A stretch of DNA of 59,287 bases from Byssothecium circinans. Lineage: Eukaryota > Ascomycota > Dothideomycetes > Pleosporales > Massarinaceae. Position numbers and translations under genes: made by a program. Shown one piece after another: positions 41,655-53,311 of the stretch. The stretch lies in contig ML976993.1 of the NCBI GenBank assembly GCA_010015675.1, forward strand, positions 757,726 to 817,012. Direction: 5' to 3'. Each line of letters begins with the position of its first letter. Position 1 is the stretch's first letter. Below the pieces are notes generated by a model. It was not told the DNA's origin and ran no database searches. It was given only the letters and a program-made list of their open reading frames with translations.

Positions 41655-44214
41655 TTAGTCCACCACGCCAGGAGGGAGAAAAGAGACGTAATCAATAGGG
41701 GCAGGCTCGATTCCATCAGGTTGTCCCATAATCTTCAGCAAGTCGCCCTTTATTACCTTTACGCCTTTGAACGTGATGCGTGTTGCGGAATGCCCATCGA
41801 TGTATATGGATGGCGCATGGCCGAGCTTGTCTTCAAGATCACCCGTCCATATTCCAACTGTTGTATTGCCAACCGAGAGCCGGTATTGTGATTTCCCTCC
41901 GATCAAGTCGTAATAATTGACTGCTATATCGTAAGTGCCGGAGGCGAATGTGATGTTTGCGGTTGCGGCTCCAACAGTAGAGTTGCTCGTTGTGACAATA
42001 GCCGTATATCCAGATGCAGTGTGGAACGGGCTCACGGCATACGTTTTGTACCCACTAAGCGACATGTCTTCGGCTTCAATCCGATAAGGGTGGCTACCAA
42101 CCCTCTTCGCGACATCTGAAATCTCGGACAAGTTGTAGTAGAACTGGTTGATCGAATCGCGCCACAAGAGGGCGTGGCCTGCCTGGTACGTCTGACGGAA
42201 TAGAACATGATCAAACCGTTCATCGTCTATTTTACCCTTCAGCGACGACCACTGCTTAACGAAAGTGTGCGCTGTTTCTGCACCCTCGTAATGCGCATCA
42301 TAGAAGTGCTGTATGACCGTCTTGCCGGAATTCAATCGCTGCGTGTAGTTGACGTGATGAAACCAGAGGAGTAAGTTGTCAGGGGTAGCCACAATGTTCT
42401 CGTATTCCTCAGCAACAGCGGGCGGGTATTGGCCAGCGTTGCCAGTCCCATTTTTGATCGTTCGGTCCATGCCGATGCTAAATTTGTCTGCTCGAGTCCA
42501 CTGCCCCCATCCGTTCCCATCCTGCGAAGCTGGGTTGGGGCCAAAATGGGTGTAAAGAATATCCGTGAGTGTCTGAATTCCCAAATTACCGGTGTAGTTC
42601 TCGTACGCTGACCACGAGGCCATGGACATGTCGGTGATTGTATCCATGACTTGTTGATCAAAACCAAATGTCAGGCGGACCCAGTCTTGAAGGACTTCTT
42701 GGGCGTCTAGAGCAGGATCCCATGTAAGTCTGCCGTATGCGTACAGGTTCTAGTTACGTCAGCAACTGCCTGAAACTTCCAATACAACCAATACTAACAG
42801 ACATGGCGAGATGGCTACCCAGCCATGTTGCATTGGTACCAACATTGACAACGCCTGCAGATCCACCTAAGAGTCTTCGAAATCGCTTGCCAGATATTAT
42901 ATCCTTGACTTTGGATGGTCGATCATCAGCCTTCATGTCGAATTCAAGAATCTCTTTCCACAAAGGCCCAAGATACACGAGATGGCATTGCTGGCCCAGA
43001 TACTCCTGCGTAACCTGCAGCTCAATAGCCGTGCTCGTGTTGCGCAAGGTGGAAAACAACGGCGACGCCGGTTCTCGGACTTGAAAGTCAATTGGACCGT
43101 ACTTGATTTGAATCACCACATTCTCATCAAACTTCCCGTCAAGGTCTTTGAAGAACTCCACAGCGGCATTTGCTCTATCATTCTTCCAGTTCGTTTCATT
43201 GATCTGGTTGTCGTAGACGAAAGCGCGGAACATGATAATGCCACCATGGGGTTTTACTGCTCGAGCAAACATGTTCGCGCCATCGGCAAGTGTTCGATTA
43301 TAGGTCAGGGGACCTGGCTGGCCCTCGCTGTTCGCCTTCACAAGATAACCTGCCATATCCGGCACATGCGCGTATATCTGGTTGGTCATGTTTGCCCACC
43401 ATGAATCTACTCTTGGATCGAGGGGATCGAACGTATTAAGACCTCCAAACGTCTGTGGTGAGGCGAAGTTGAGCGAGATGCCAAGTTGCACCCCATATGG
43501 CCGCATAGCATCGGCAAGCCTCCCCAGGCCATCCAGATTCTGCGCGCTCAGCAGAGTGGCATTGGCGTTGACATTGTTGACGACGATGCCATTGATTCGA
43601 ATAGAGGCTAATAGTCTAGCATACTCGGCGACGCGGGTGGTATTGTCAACGACCCACCCGTCGCGAAAGAAAATGGATGGTCCAGCGTAGCCTCTCTCGA
43701 TGCTTCCGTCCAGATTGTCCCACTGATTCACCCATCTAATGGGCGCATGGGGATTATCCACATAGGTTCCTTGGTCGAAGTTCCCCTGCGCTAGGCGAGA
43801 AAGATATTCAAAAGCACCATAGAGTGCACCCCGCTCATTTTGGCCCACGATGAGCACGTGATCGTCTTCAGTGCTGAGGTAAAAGCCGTCTTCCTCCAAA
43901 TCTTCCGCCTCCTCGAAGTCGCCATAAACATTGATGTACTCCGCGACGGTGCCAACGATAATGGTTCCTGTAGCTTTCGACGTGCTATTCATGCTGAGTT
44001 GTTTTGCGAAAATGCCCTTGAACCCTTGTTGCAACTCCTGCCTAGCAGTATAGACAGGGCTGGTTTCTGTGTTGTTCAGTACGATTACCGATGAAGGAAG
44101 ATTCGGATACATGTTAGCGTGCGGTACCGGCGCATACCGCAACCACGCACGTTGGCCATCTTCGGCAACGACCAGGCTGAGCAGGAGGCAAAAGAAGAGG
44201 CACGGATACGCCAT
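41655..44214 (-). CDS. aguA: Secreted GH67 alpha-glucuronidase, 836 aa
   Basis: Removes 4-O-methyl-glucuronic acid from the ends of glucuronoxylan oligomers outside the cell. Two exons, 44214-42799 and 42749-41655, join in phase 0 across a 49-bp intron. I chose the start MAYPCLFFCLLLSLVVA because it gives a proper signal peptide; an ATG nine codons upstream (44241) is possible. Family hallmarks include IRWVNQWDNLDGSIERGYAG, MAGYLVKANSEGQPGPLTYNR (Glu297, general-acid position) and VIQIKYGPIDFQVREPASPLF with Asp376. Glu403 sits where the second base residue is expected. The C-terminal domain contains VLLFRQTYQ-like HVLFRQTYQAGHALLWRDSIN and ends in PPGVVD. The length matches fungal GH67 (about 840). 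Such genes are usually xylan-induced; no specific site was identified. Confidence 0.95.
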
Positions 44215-45742
44215 GATTGAATGCCTACAATGCGGCATCATCGAGGTATATACTTGGAAGATGAATTACATACCCAAGAGCCATTGGAGATTCAAATGGA
44301 GGAATAAATGAATTCTCTCGTGGCATGATTGGTGATGTCATGGTGAGAGTTGCAGTTCATTCAGGCTAAAAGGCAACAGCGCAACACTATAGTCGTGCTA
44401 GTTTGCGGAGACAGAATGATGGACGTCTTGAGTAGTGACGATGATCCGAAGTGTGGGGAGGTGGACAATAATGTGGTGTTTGTGGGGGAAGCCTCGGCTT
44501 TGGCATCGGGCCGGTGCTGATCAGGCAAAAAGTCCGCGAGCGTTGTTTGCCGTCAGAAGCTGACAATTGGAGCCTTATAAGGTCGACGAGGGGTGGAGTT
44601 GATGCCTTGGAAATGCTGTGGACGTGATAGTGCCCAGGAAGCAAACCCTACCCTACTTTTCTTAGGGGTATTTGCTTCGTCTCAATCAGGCCTAGCGTTC
44701 GTTCGGCCCACTCACGCCGGGCCCGTCGCCTTGCCCTTGCCATACTACAAGTCTACGACGCAGAAAGACTCCAACAAGCTTCAATCAATCTTTATTGAAC
44801 CTACCGTGCAATCATCATGAACCGACTTGCATACGGTTCCATCCCATTATCGCGGATGGCGGTGCCTCCGGGCCCGAGGCCCTGCATAGAACCATTACAA
44901 GGGTAAGAAACACACAACAGGGGCTTCCAGACAGCCGTGAAAATCTATCATGTAACCATATTTCAACGCCTATATCAGCAGCGCTGAGCATTGACGTTTG
45001 GACGGTTTTGTTACGATACTGGGAAGTCCACTGGGCGTACTATGGGCGCTAAACCTTGTGATAGTGTACGTGTACACTCTGGTGCGCTGCAGGGCAGTGG
45101 TCAAAACGTCCGAATCACGGGAACGGACGGGCAAACACCAGTTGGCGAACGGGTAATCTACCCCAGTGTCAGTGCTCGTTTGAGATCTGTCCCCACAAGT
45201 CGACGTCCGCATCACCCAATTGTAGATCCCCTCAAAACCTTATCGCGTCCATCTGAAACTGATATATCATAGCCGGTATATAACCGATCTTCAGTGCCGC
45301 GCTTTCATTGGCTGTTACGGCAATCTTCACGTTCAAAGGATCTGGTTCTTGGGAGACCCGTTCAAACTCTAGTCTCGACAGTAAGCATGAAGGTCAAGCA
45401 AATCCATGCTTGACGGGCACCAATATCAACCCTATGTTACCTGCCTCGTTCCGCCAGCCATTGCTACTGCATGATCTCAAATGAAGCAGCTGAGCCAGGC
45501 CCAGAGGGACGGAATCAATTGCAGTCACATTTCGTGATTGAGCCCACTCAACTTATCGGACCCCGTATTCAAGGAATAAACTGGCCCCTCAAGTTGGGTT
45601 TGGACGTCTGGCTGGATTCAAAACTGCCGCTCTTGGTTGCTCCGTTTGGAACTGCGTATTGGAAGTGGGTCAAGCTGTTGTGTGCGTTTATACATTAATG
45701 GCGTCCAAACAGGGGGGAGTGTAATCTCTCTATCGAAGATGT

Positions 45743-45750
45743 GTACTCAG
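45743..45750. repeat. Left 8-bp target site duplication
   Basis: GTACTCAG directly abuts the left terminal inverted repeat of the MITE, and the identical GTACTCAG at 45911-45918 abuts the right one. An 8-bp duplication is the hAT superfamily standard. Confidence 0.85.
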
Positions 45751-45910
45751 CAGACTTGGGAACAATCAATTAAGTGGGGCTGGCGCAGTGAAATTGAATT
45801 GATTGATTACCTATTCGGGCTAGAGAATTCCCTGTATAGGTTTAACCCCTACTTAATTGGGTTAGCGGTGGTTTCTACAGAGCCGATTGAATTGATTGTT
45901 CCCAAGTCTG
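45751..45910. mobile_element. 160-bp hAT-type MITE with perfect inverted termini
   Basis: The element begins with CAGACTTGGGAACAATCAA and continues to a 21-bp perfect arm; its exact complement closes the element at 45890-45910. It is flanked by identical 8-bp direct repeats (45743-45750 and 45911-45918). The terminal CAG and 8-bp target duplication point to hAT. The interior has no coding capacity but repeats part of the terminal motif inverted (CAATTAAGTGG near the left arm, TACTTAATTGGG near 45850). Perfect arms and target repeats indicate recent insertion. No hAT transposase occurs in the window, so movement depended on one elsewhere. Confidence 0.88.
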
Positions 45911-45918
45911 GTACTCAG
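45911..45918. repeat. Right 8-bp target site duplication
   Basis: GTACTCAG, identical to the copy at 45743-45750, directly after the right inverted terminus. Confidence 0.85.
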
Positions 45919-46501
45919 CGTGTCGGTCAACCATCCTAAGCATTAGTTAAATGAGAAAAGCGCAAAAGGGTATGCATGACACATGCACCCTTTGTGGAAG
46001 ACTATTCTTCATGAATCGTGCACCAACTCCCATAACCAATTCAGATCGGGATTCGCACATATGGTAGATCGATCCATGGATCGCAATCGGATCCTTCGAA
46101 CCCTTTGTTTCAAAATTCAGCTATCGGACCTACTCACCCCCTAGCCCCATCAACCCCTCAATTACATAGCGTTTATGGGTTGACAGCGTTCGGGGTAGAC
46201 ATCTAGGTTAACGTACTTGGGATGACTTTTCAAGGGTAAGTGACGACCCTGTATGGTTGGAGATACCAGCTGCAACGCTGGTGACATCCAACAAATAATT
46301 AACCGGACCATAGAGATATCCTAGTGTTAGTTTTGCAACTGAAAGGTAACGTACCTATTGGCTACAAAATCCTAAGCGATGTATCAGTACAGTTTTAGAA
46401 CGGTTCTGGGGAGACCTCGCGGTAAAGTACTTGCTGCTATGGTTGAAGGAATATGATCGGCATTGTTAACGATTCTGACAGGAGCTTAACGGCTCCCGAC
46501 A

Positions 46502-48423
46502 ATGCTGATGTCAAAACTTCTTAAGAAGCCAACTCGCACGCAAGCTGCACTTAAGGTAGTAAAGCCTTTCAAGCTCGATACTAGGTACCGCATGATGGCA
46601 CTCACGACTTCTACAACAGTGGTGGATACTATGGAGAGGCCATCGTCATTGTCTTCTCACAGATTAGACAGCTTATGGGAAGATGGCAATGACAGTGTGG
46701 AATCACCAAGCGCACCTACACTCGAAGCTCAACGCAAACGCCCTGAGTCCTGCAACCTTCCCGGAACCGTCTTCCTCATCTCTTCAGATGGCAGGGTACT
46801 CAATCTTCCCATTCCTTCCGAGAGCCCCCATGACCCACTGATCTGGAGCTGGAAGAAGAGGCTTTTAGCTCTGTTCGCCATTGCTTTCTTCAACTTCGTC
46901 GGGCACGCGAGTATCCTGGCACTCAACACGTCCATCATTGGCATTTATCTGGAATTCGTGAAAAAGGCATATGCACCTTGTCCCATACCAGCAACCACCG
47001 CTGACTGTTTATAGGACGTCAGACCCTTTCGAATCGACCACTTAACGCCTGCTATGCAACTATTCATGGCTTTTGGCGCACTCTTTTGGGCTCCACTTTC
47101 ACTTGCTATCGGAAGGAAGGCAGCGTTGCTCTTAGCCTGCATCATTCGGATCATAGGCGTAACAATGATTGCATACGCTACGAACTTCAACCATCTCGTC
47201 GTCGGCGTCAGTATAATTGGGTTTTCCACTGCCTTTGCTCGGACTCTTGTACGTATCCTCTGGTAAACCATCGCAGTCAAACCTAACAACTCGCACAGAG
47301 CTTCCTCATCATCATCGACCTCACTTTCATCCACCAACGTCCCAGTGCCTTCGCCATCATCTCGGGAATGGTAGGAACGCTCGCAACCATAACCATTTCC
47401 ACCATTCCCTACACAACAACCTACGTCCATTGGCGAAGTTTCTATCGCTTCTGGCTGTTTCCCTGCTTCGCCTCGCTTCTCATCTCCATGTTCTGTTTTC
47501 CCGAGACCTACTTCAAGCGGCCCGCCATTGCCTTCGACGGACGCATCCTTCTGCAGTCCGCGACCGAAAAGATAAGCTTCTACAAACGCGACAGCGGCGC
47601 CACAAGTTTCGCCACCCCGACAAACAACAAAGCATTACCACGCATCCCCATCCCCTCGCGCGTCGCCGCCTATCTCGACAGTTATAAAATCCGACGCGCC
47701 CGCTCGGCGTCATGGGGCGCAATGGGTCGCACATATGGTCAATGTTTTTCCTGCCTCTGCAACTCGATGATCATATGCGTAATCCTGCTCATCGTCGTCA
47801 TCTGGTGGGGATCTATCTATGTCGGTATCAACATCGCTCGGTCACCGCCGAAAGATACATCAGGGATGCTGCCGGGGTTTGGAGCCAATATGTCCTGTGC
47901 GGCTGGACTGTTTCTTTCTTGGCCTACGGGCGGTCCATTGGTCTGGTTCGTCATGAAGAAGCTCGCCAAGCGCAACAAGGGAGTCCGTGAAGCAGAGCAC
48001 TACCTCGTTGGCTTCATCATACCCGTCGTCGTCGGAACTATTGGGACGCTACTATACGGCTTCGCGTCCGAGTATCGCTGGAAGTTCGGATGGTCATGGT
48101 TTGCGTACGGTCTTGTGAGCTTGGGGTATGGCACGTTGCAAATCAACACTGCGCTATGGCTCACCGAATCCTTCCCGAGGTGGGCTACTGCTGCCTTGGT
48201 CGTTGTCAATGGCGGGAACCTTCTGGCGAGCTTTGGTCTTACGCTGGAAATGGTGCCCTGGTCGATTAACTTTGGAGTGCTGAACGTCGGCGCTGTACTT
48301 GCGGGGTTGCAGGTCTTTGTGGGGTTGTTTCTTTTGCCCATGGCGTTTTGGGGGAAGAAAGCTCGCCAGAGGTTGAACGGGAGATGGGAAAATGTGCGGG
48401 AGGGTGCGGTGAGGCCGCAGTGA
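46502..48423 (+). CDS. MFS transporter (DHA1-like), 604 aa
   Basis: Three exons: 46502-46957, 47015-47248 and 47299-48423, all in phase 0. Residues 1-118 are hydrophilic and Ser/Thr-rich, with a cytosolic N-terminus (DPLIWSWKKRLLALFAIAFF marks the entry to TM1). The loop after TM2 reads LSLAIGRKAALL, the short form of the MFS GxxxDRxGRR motif. TM4-6 contain FARTLSFLIIIDLTFIHQRPSAFAIISGMVG. A long central cytosolic loop (about 275-345) separates the halves. GGPLVWFVMKKLAKRNKGVREAEHYLVGF follows TM8. This pattern is typical of the drug:H+ antiporter 1 group in ascomycetes. Substrate unknown. An alternative GC donor 9 bp downstream of the first donor would also keep frame and add three residues. 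Confidence 0.88.
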
Positions 48424-49378
48424 GTAAGGGATTGGGGATTTGAAGGTTGATGAGGTGTGTAATGCATGCGGATCTGGTTTGATTACGACACGGATACTGC
48501 GCTTCTGTTCCTACTGCGGGGTTATCGCGATTGCTCTCTGCACTCCTTTCCAAACCTTCAGAATAATCAATAATATCGGTCGCAATTATAGTTGGGTTCC
48601 GTGCAGGATGCATGTGCGGAATTTGAACAAATTTTCCACTAGCTCGTTTCCTGAATCACCTGCCTGTTAAGAAATTCCTCCAACCGCTGCCGTTTCATGA
48701 CATTTATGCGCCAGCACGACCGTCGTCAGCTAGGTCATGTCTGTTCGCCTTTGGCATTTGTCACTTTTGGACGCTTTCCAGGCTCGCAAATTGAGAGACG
48801 ATGAGATTTACCACGAATGGTTCAACGGAACCTCAAACTGTTCTCTTTTTCCCCCTTGTTTTATGCTCTCACAGAATGCGTCAGTATTCGCACCCGCTCG
48901 AGCACTCCGTATCATACCTTGCTTCGCCAACTTTGCTTCAGCATTATTTGAGTTTTCTAAGTGCTTTAGCTCTTTAGCTAGGTGTGCTATTCTACCAAGG
49001 TTACCCTAGAAACAGGACCATCATACATTCGGCGGCCGATATCACACTACAAAGGGCCGGGCTGAGGCAGTTATGGTAGCGTCACATCGTTGGATATGGA
49101 CGGTAAGATTTTTCATCAGGGTATCATTTCGGAATATGGCTGACCGTGAGTGGGGAAAGCTTTTTCTATGACGTGGACCTCCCCACCCTATTACACGAGC
49201 CACGTATCTTTCAAAAGAAAGATCACTATTTAGTCCACTCACTCTGGCAGCAAGCTATCCATCAACAACCAACCCCATTCAACCAACTCCCTCTATCCAA
49301 ACCCCAACGTCAAGCTCATCAAGTCTCCAGTTCATAACTCCCCATCACAATCCTCATTGATGCCCAAACCTTACCCCT
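48424..49378. other. Intergenic, convergent 3' ends
   Basis: 955 bp between two converging genes. No gene is supported; several short frames with no recognisable content. Confidence 0.4.
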
Positions 49379-51688
49379 TCAAACGTTCCGACCCATCCAC
49401 ACACCCACCGGTATACCATTCCGATCCCTCCTCGGAAACATATGTTTATTAAACGCATTCAACTGCCTCACATCCCTCTTTCCCCCCTCCACCTCCTCAT
49501 CCTCATCCTCCTCCACCCTCGCAAGGCTCTCCCTCGAACTCTCCCTAGAAAGACTCAAATGAGCGCGAATATTCTCCTTTGAAATAATCCGCGGGCCCAG
49601 GATGCGTGAGGGTTCGGGACTCGCAGTGCCGCCGGTTAGTCGGCGCATGGAGTCTGCGCGGCGCGGGTTCTTGGCGGGAATGGGAGGCGCGGGAGAGGAG
49701 TCGGAGGAGTCGTAGTCTGCCATTGCTGACTGGAATTCGGACGGCACGAGAGAGGATTGTCTAGGCCATGGGACGGCTTGGGGTGTGGGGTTGCGCAGGG
49801 CGAGATTGTGGCGAGGTGCCTGCTCATCGGTGCCGTGGGCATGAGTGCGGTCGGCCTTGCGCATTCGCTGGGCATACATGCTATCATCGGCTTCTGGATC
49901 ATATGCTAGAGTAGCATGTAGCTTGTGAGCTATGAAGTCGGGAGTGAGCTCGTCTTCGTATCCATTGCCTGCGTAGCTCGGGTGACGAGGACCAGACTGC
50001 CTATCAGCTTCGGGGCTCGGCGAAAGGAATTCCTCATCGCGGTACTTCTCGCTTGTTCCTTTGTTGAAGAGAGGCTTAGGAATTGCACTGGGGGGGCCGT
50101 CATTGATAGGCGTCATGACATAGTTGGTGTCACCTTCGTCCAGGATAGAGCCGAATTTGGGACGGTCGGCTTCTGCGAAAGGGTTAGAGTTGCGGATCGA
50201 GGTGTACACGCCATCTGACGACTGGCGGTGCATATTCGGCTTCGCAAAGGGAGGGACCGGCTTGGTCCACGGTTGCTCTTTTTCACGTTCAGCCAGCGTC
50301 TTCTCCCGCACCTTGGATTGTTGCTGATTTTTTGTCGTCTTGTCGGAAGGAGGTGTGTCTGGTAAATCGATACGGCGGGGAACGCCATCGGGCGTCTTTG
50401 GTGACTGCGATTTGGTGGGTGAGCGTACGTATCCATACCTGCCATACGGCACCACTGCTTCTTTGTCCTTCTTCGCCTTCTTCTCATTCGTAGGAGAGTT
50501 GAAGCCATCTCCACGAGGAGATAGCGAATATGGAAAGGACGGTGAAGCAGACGAGCGTCCTCCGGCTGAAGAGAGAGTGCTCACGGAGTTGCGTACATCG
50601 TACGGTGAGTTCTCTCCACTCGACACGCCGAGGCCCCTACATCCAAACATGGAGTTTGTGCGTCTAGCAGCGGAAGTAGAGCGAGCCGTCTTCTTCCCAC
50701 CACCGCGCACCTTCTCGATGAGATGCCTCTGCTGCACGCGCTCCTTCTGTACAGCCAACCAGTCGTCGATGCGCGTCTTGAACTTGGGGCGCTCAATCAT
50801 GCCACCATACTTCTCCGCCACATTTCGCAGCTCGACTTCGACCTCATCGATCTCCTTCTCTGTAAGCTGCTTGTCGCGCGGCAGGATATACTCCGACGAT
50901 GAATTCAGCACTGGCGAATCTGTAGAGAGCATCCCACCCTTCGAAAACGACACCAATCGAAACGGCGTCTGCGGCGCTCCGGATGTCTGGCTCCTCGTCG
51001 GCAGGCTTATCCCAAACGCACCCTCCACGACATTGCTCTCAGGAAACGCCAACCGACTCGGAGACCTAGCCTCAATGAACTTCGCCAACCGTCCATAATA
51101 GTACCGCCCACGAACATCATAGCTATCCCTCACAGCCTGCACAATCGGCTCAATCACTTCTTCCCACGCCGTGCACTGATTCTTCAGCTCAAAGTACTTG
51201 AACCCATACGGGTTCCGCATCTTCCCCACTTTAAACTCTTGCAATATCCACGCATACATCAACTTCTCGTAGTCCTGCACGGCCCAGTGCGAGTTGTCGT
51301 AGGTGCCGTACTTGGTCTCATCGTCAGTGTACTGGCTCGCGTTGTCATCTGCGCGCGGGTCATAGCGCAGCTCGCCGTGTAGGAAGTTGGTGTAGAAGCG
51401 CAGGACGTCCGTTTTGCGGATTGTGCCGGGCGAGGAGGCGCGTGGTTGGTCGGCAGAGCAGAGGAGGAAGAAAGTGTCCCGGAAATGGCACCAGGGTTTC
51501 AGGAAGGCTTCGAGGGCTAGGAAGTGGTTCTCTAGAGCGTCGAGATCGCGCAGGTGGAGTAGGTGGAGCGCGTTACGAAGGGAAGGCGGTATCTTGGAAA
51601 AGGTGCCGTTCACGGGAGAGAGGAGGGTACGCAGGCGGATAGAGGAGGTGAGTTTGCTGTTTGAGAGGCGGCGGTCGAGTTGCGCCAT
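49379..51688 (-). CDS. Large disordered hypothetical protein, 769 aa
   Basis: Unrecognised family, single exon. I start at MAQLDRRLSNSKLTSSIRLR (51686-51688) because the ordered sequence begins there. The frame is open for another 116 codons upstream to an ATG at 52036, but that part is Arg/His-rich and looks non-coding. Residues 1-260 are ordered (LRNALHLLHLRDLDALENHFLALEAFLKPWCHFRDTFFLL and YEKLMYAWILQEFKVGKMRNPYGFKYFELKNQC), probably a helical domain. About 260-769 is mostly disordered, Ser/Pro/Arg-rich, with several SP/TP sites, an acidic run EEDEDEEVEGG, and a compact C-terminal motif QLNAFNKHMFPRRDRNGIPVGVWMGRNV. A phosphorylated regulatory protein is a reasonable guess but not shown. 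Confidence 0.8.
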   Translation of the reverse strand: MAQLDRRLSNSKLTSSIRLRTLLSPVNGTFSKIPPSLRNALHLLHLRDLDALENHFLALEAFLKPWCHFRDTFFLLCSADQPRASSPGTIRKTDVLRFYTNFLHGELRYDPRADDNASQYTDDETKYGTYDNSHWAVQDYEKLMYAWILQEFKVGKMRNPYGFKYFELKNQCTAWEEVIEPIVQAVRDSYDVRGRYYYGRLAKFIEARSPSRLAFPESNVVEGAFGISLPTRSQTSGAPQTPFRLVSFSKGGMLSTDSPVLNSSSEYILPRDKQLTEKEIDEVEVELRNVAEKYGGMIERPKFKTRIDDWLAVQKERVQQRHLIEKVRGGGKKTARSTSAARRTNSMFGCRGLGVSSGENSPYDVRNSVSTLSSAGGRSSASPSFPYSLSPRGDGFNSPTNEKKAKKDKEAVVPYGRYGYVRSPTKSQSPKTPDGVPRRIDLPDTPPSDKTTKNQQQSKVREKTLAEREKEQPWTKPVPPFAKPNMHRQSSDGVYTSIRNSNPFAEADRPKFGSILDEGDTNYVMTPINDGPPSAIPKPLFNKGTSEKYRDEEFLSPSPEADRQSGPRHPSYAGNGYEDELTPDFIAHKLHATLAYDPEADDSMYAQRMRKADRTHAHGTDEQAPRHNLALRNPTPQAVPWPRQSSLVPSEFQSAMADYDSSDSSPAPPIPAKNPRRADSMRRLTGGTASPEPSRILGPRIISKENIRAHLSLSRESSRESLARVEEDEDEEVEGGKRDVRQLNAFNKHMFPRRDRNGIPVGVWMGRNV

Positions 51689-53311
51689 CGTGGGTAGTGC
51701 GCACGTTGGATTTGTTTGATATTTGTGTGTTGTTATATCCCGGATGTGGGAAGGGAGGTAGCGTCGTTGAAATTGTGAGTGTGCGTGAAGAGATATAGCT
51801 GCTGAGTCGCACTTTTTATATTGTCGGCGTGAAGGACAGCGCTGAAGAGCAAGTTTTTGCGCTGTTGTGGTAGCTAAGAATAGGCGGAGGCGTTCGTGAA
51901 TGAAAACGTGCAAACGGAGGTCTTGCAAACGCTGAAAGCGGTGGACGACCGGCATGCGACTGACGATAGGTCCAGCGAACAGCCGACTGGAAATCTTCGA
52001 ATATCCCGTTTGATACGGAATCTTACGGCTGAGCATTCAAGTGGACTAATCCAAAGCCGAACCTGGGTGTAGTCGAGTCCCAGGTGTCCGATCCGTTCGC
52101 GCGCTACAACACTAGTATCTCAAACTTCGAGAGCGCATACTCTTTTAGAGCCTCTATCAAAGCTCATCTTGAAGTTTTCTATCCAGAAGGGCAATCTTCC
52201 GAACACTAGCACTCCGAAGAGTTCACCATCCTCCATCAATGCTCACAAGCGAAATGCAAATACATGTTGACCTCAAGCAGTGATGCCCCACCTTTCGGTG
52301 CTCTCCATGTATTGACATGTTTCCCAAAATCGAGGTACAATGTCGTGCGCGAAGAAGCTGTAAATTTGTTAATCTCTCGAGCACGCCTATCCGCCTATCA
52401 TAAACTTGGTGTTTGAATACACTCACTTCTGCCGTCCACTCTTTTTCTCTGCCATTGTCACTTCCTCAACTCGGCTCGCCAATATATCGTACACAGCCTC
52501 CAAATCTTTATACCTTATTTGAAGATGTAATCCCTTCGGTCCATCCGTTGCAGTCTCTCACCGAGTGGCAACCACTTTCCGTCAACTTTCAGGTCGCTTT
52601 GCTATGAGAGCCTCACCTCGAATCCACACATCCCACCTAATTACCGAGATGGTAGTTCATATGAGATAATCTGACACAATACAGGCTCCATCCGCGAAAG
52701 CCAACGGCCCATGCAAAAGTCTCGTGAAAATCGTCTATCGCGTTCATGGAGTGGATCCCCATTGCGTTAACAAATGTCAACGAAAATTTCCCCTGTCATT
52801 ATTGAACTCGTAGACGGTACTGCAGGCAGTCGGACCATGAAAGTTGCTCATCAAAAAACGTGTTGACTCGGCCCCTCTTTTGCCCCGTCCAATGTCGACT
52901 TTGCGAATTCTAATAGCGTCAGGCAACACCATGGCACGCCCATTTTCGATAAATGTAGCCCCGCACCCATCGGAGGAAAGGTTAATCGTACAGCCTTTGA
53001 ATGGCCGGACATTGGGTCTCGAAGGCCGTGGCTAGTCTGCGAACGATTTTCTCTTGCATATCGAATGCTCCACAGCATTCGAGCCGCACGCCATTCTGCC
53101 TAGGGTACCGTCTTTTGAAAGCGTTTTGGCTATAAATATGCCGTCTTTTCTCTGCAAATTTCTCCTCTTTTTTACTTTCACCCCAGACGTGAAAGAACCG
53201 ACAGACCACGAAGAGCCAACCCAACCTCTACCGAAACACTTCCGCTACTTAGCTCTTCACTAGTCTTCTACACCTCTTCGCTTCAAGCTCGCACTGCTTT
53301 CAACTCTAAAA
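51689..53311. other. Intergenic between divergent genes
   Basis: 1.6 kb. An open frame continues upstream of the orphan's start to 52036 without protein-like composition. The last 150 bp before 53312 is C/T-rich with TTCACCCCAGACG. No gene is supported. Confidence 0.4.

Larger units (their letters stand above)
44215..46501. other. Long intergenic region containing a MITE
   Basis: 2.3 kb without a supported gene. It contains one non-autonomous hAT-type element (45751-45910). The remaining sequence is of ordinary composition with scattered short frames. The stretch about 46440-46500 precedes the MFS gene and should hold its promoter. Confidence 0.45.

Noticed and set aside
25942..44214. Possible secondary-metabolite or catabolic gene cluster
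   Set aside because: There is no polyketide synthase, NRPS, terpene cyclase or Zn2Cys6 regulator, and the genes belong to unrelated processes.
46958..46966. GC donor in the MFS gene
   Set aside because: A GT donor 9 bp upstream keeps the same frame, so a second GC-AG intron is not needed.
51689..52036. N-terminal extension of the orphan at 49379-51688
   Set aside because: Open and with an ATG, but Arg/His/Gln-rich with promoter-like composition; ordered sequence starts at 51688.
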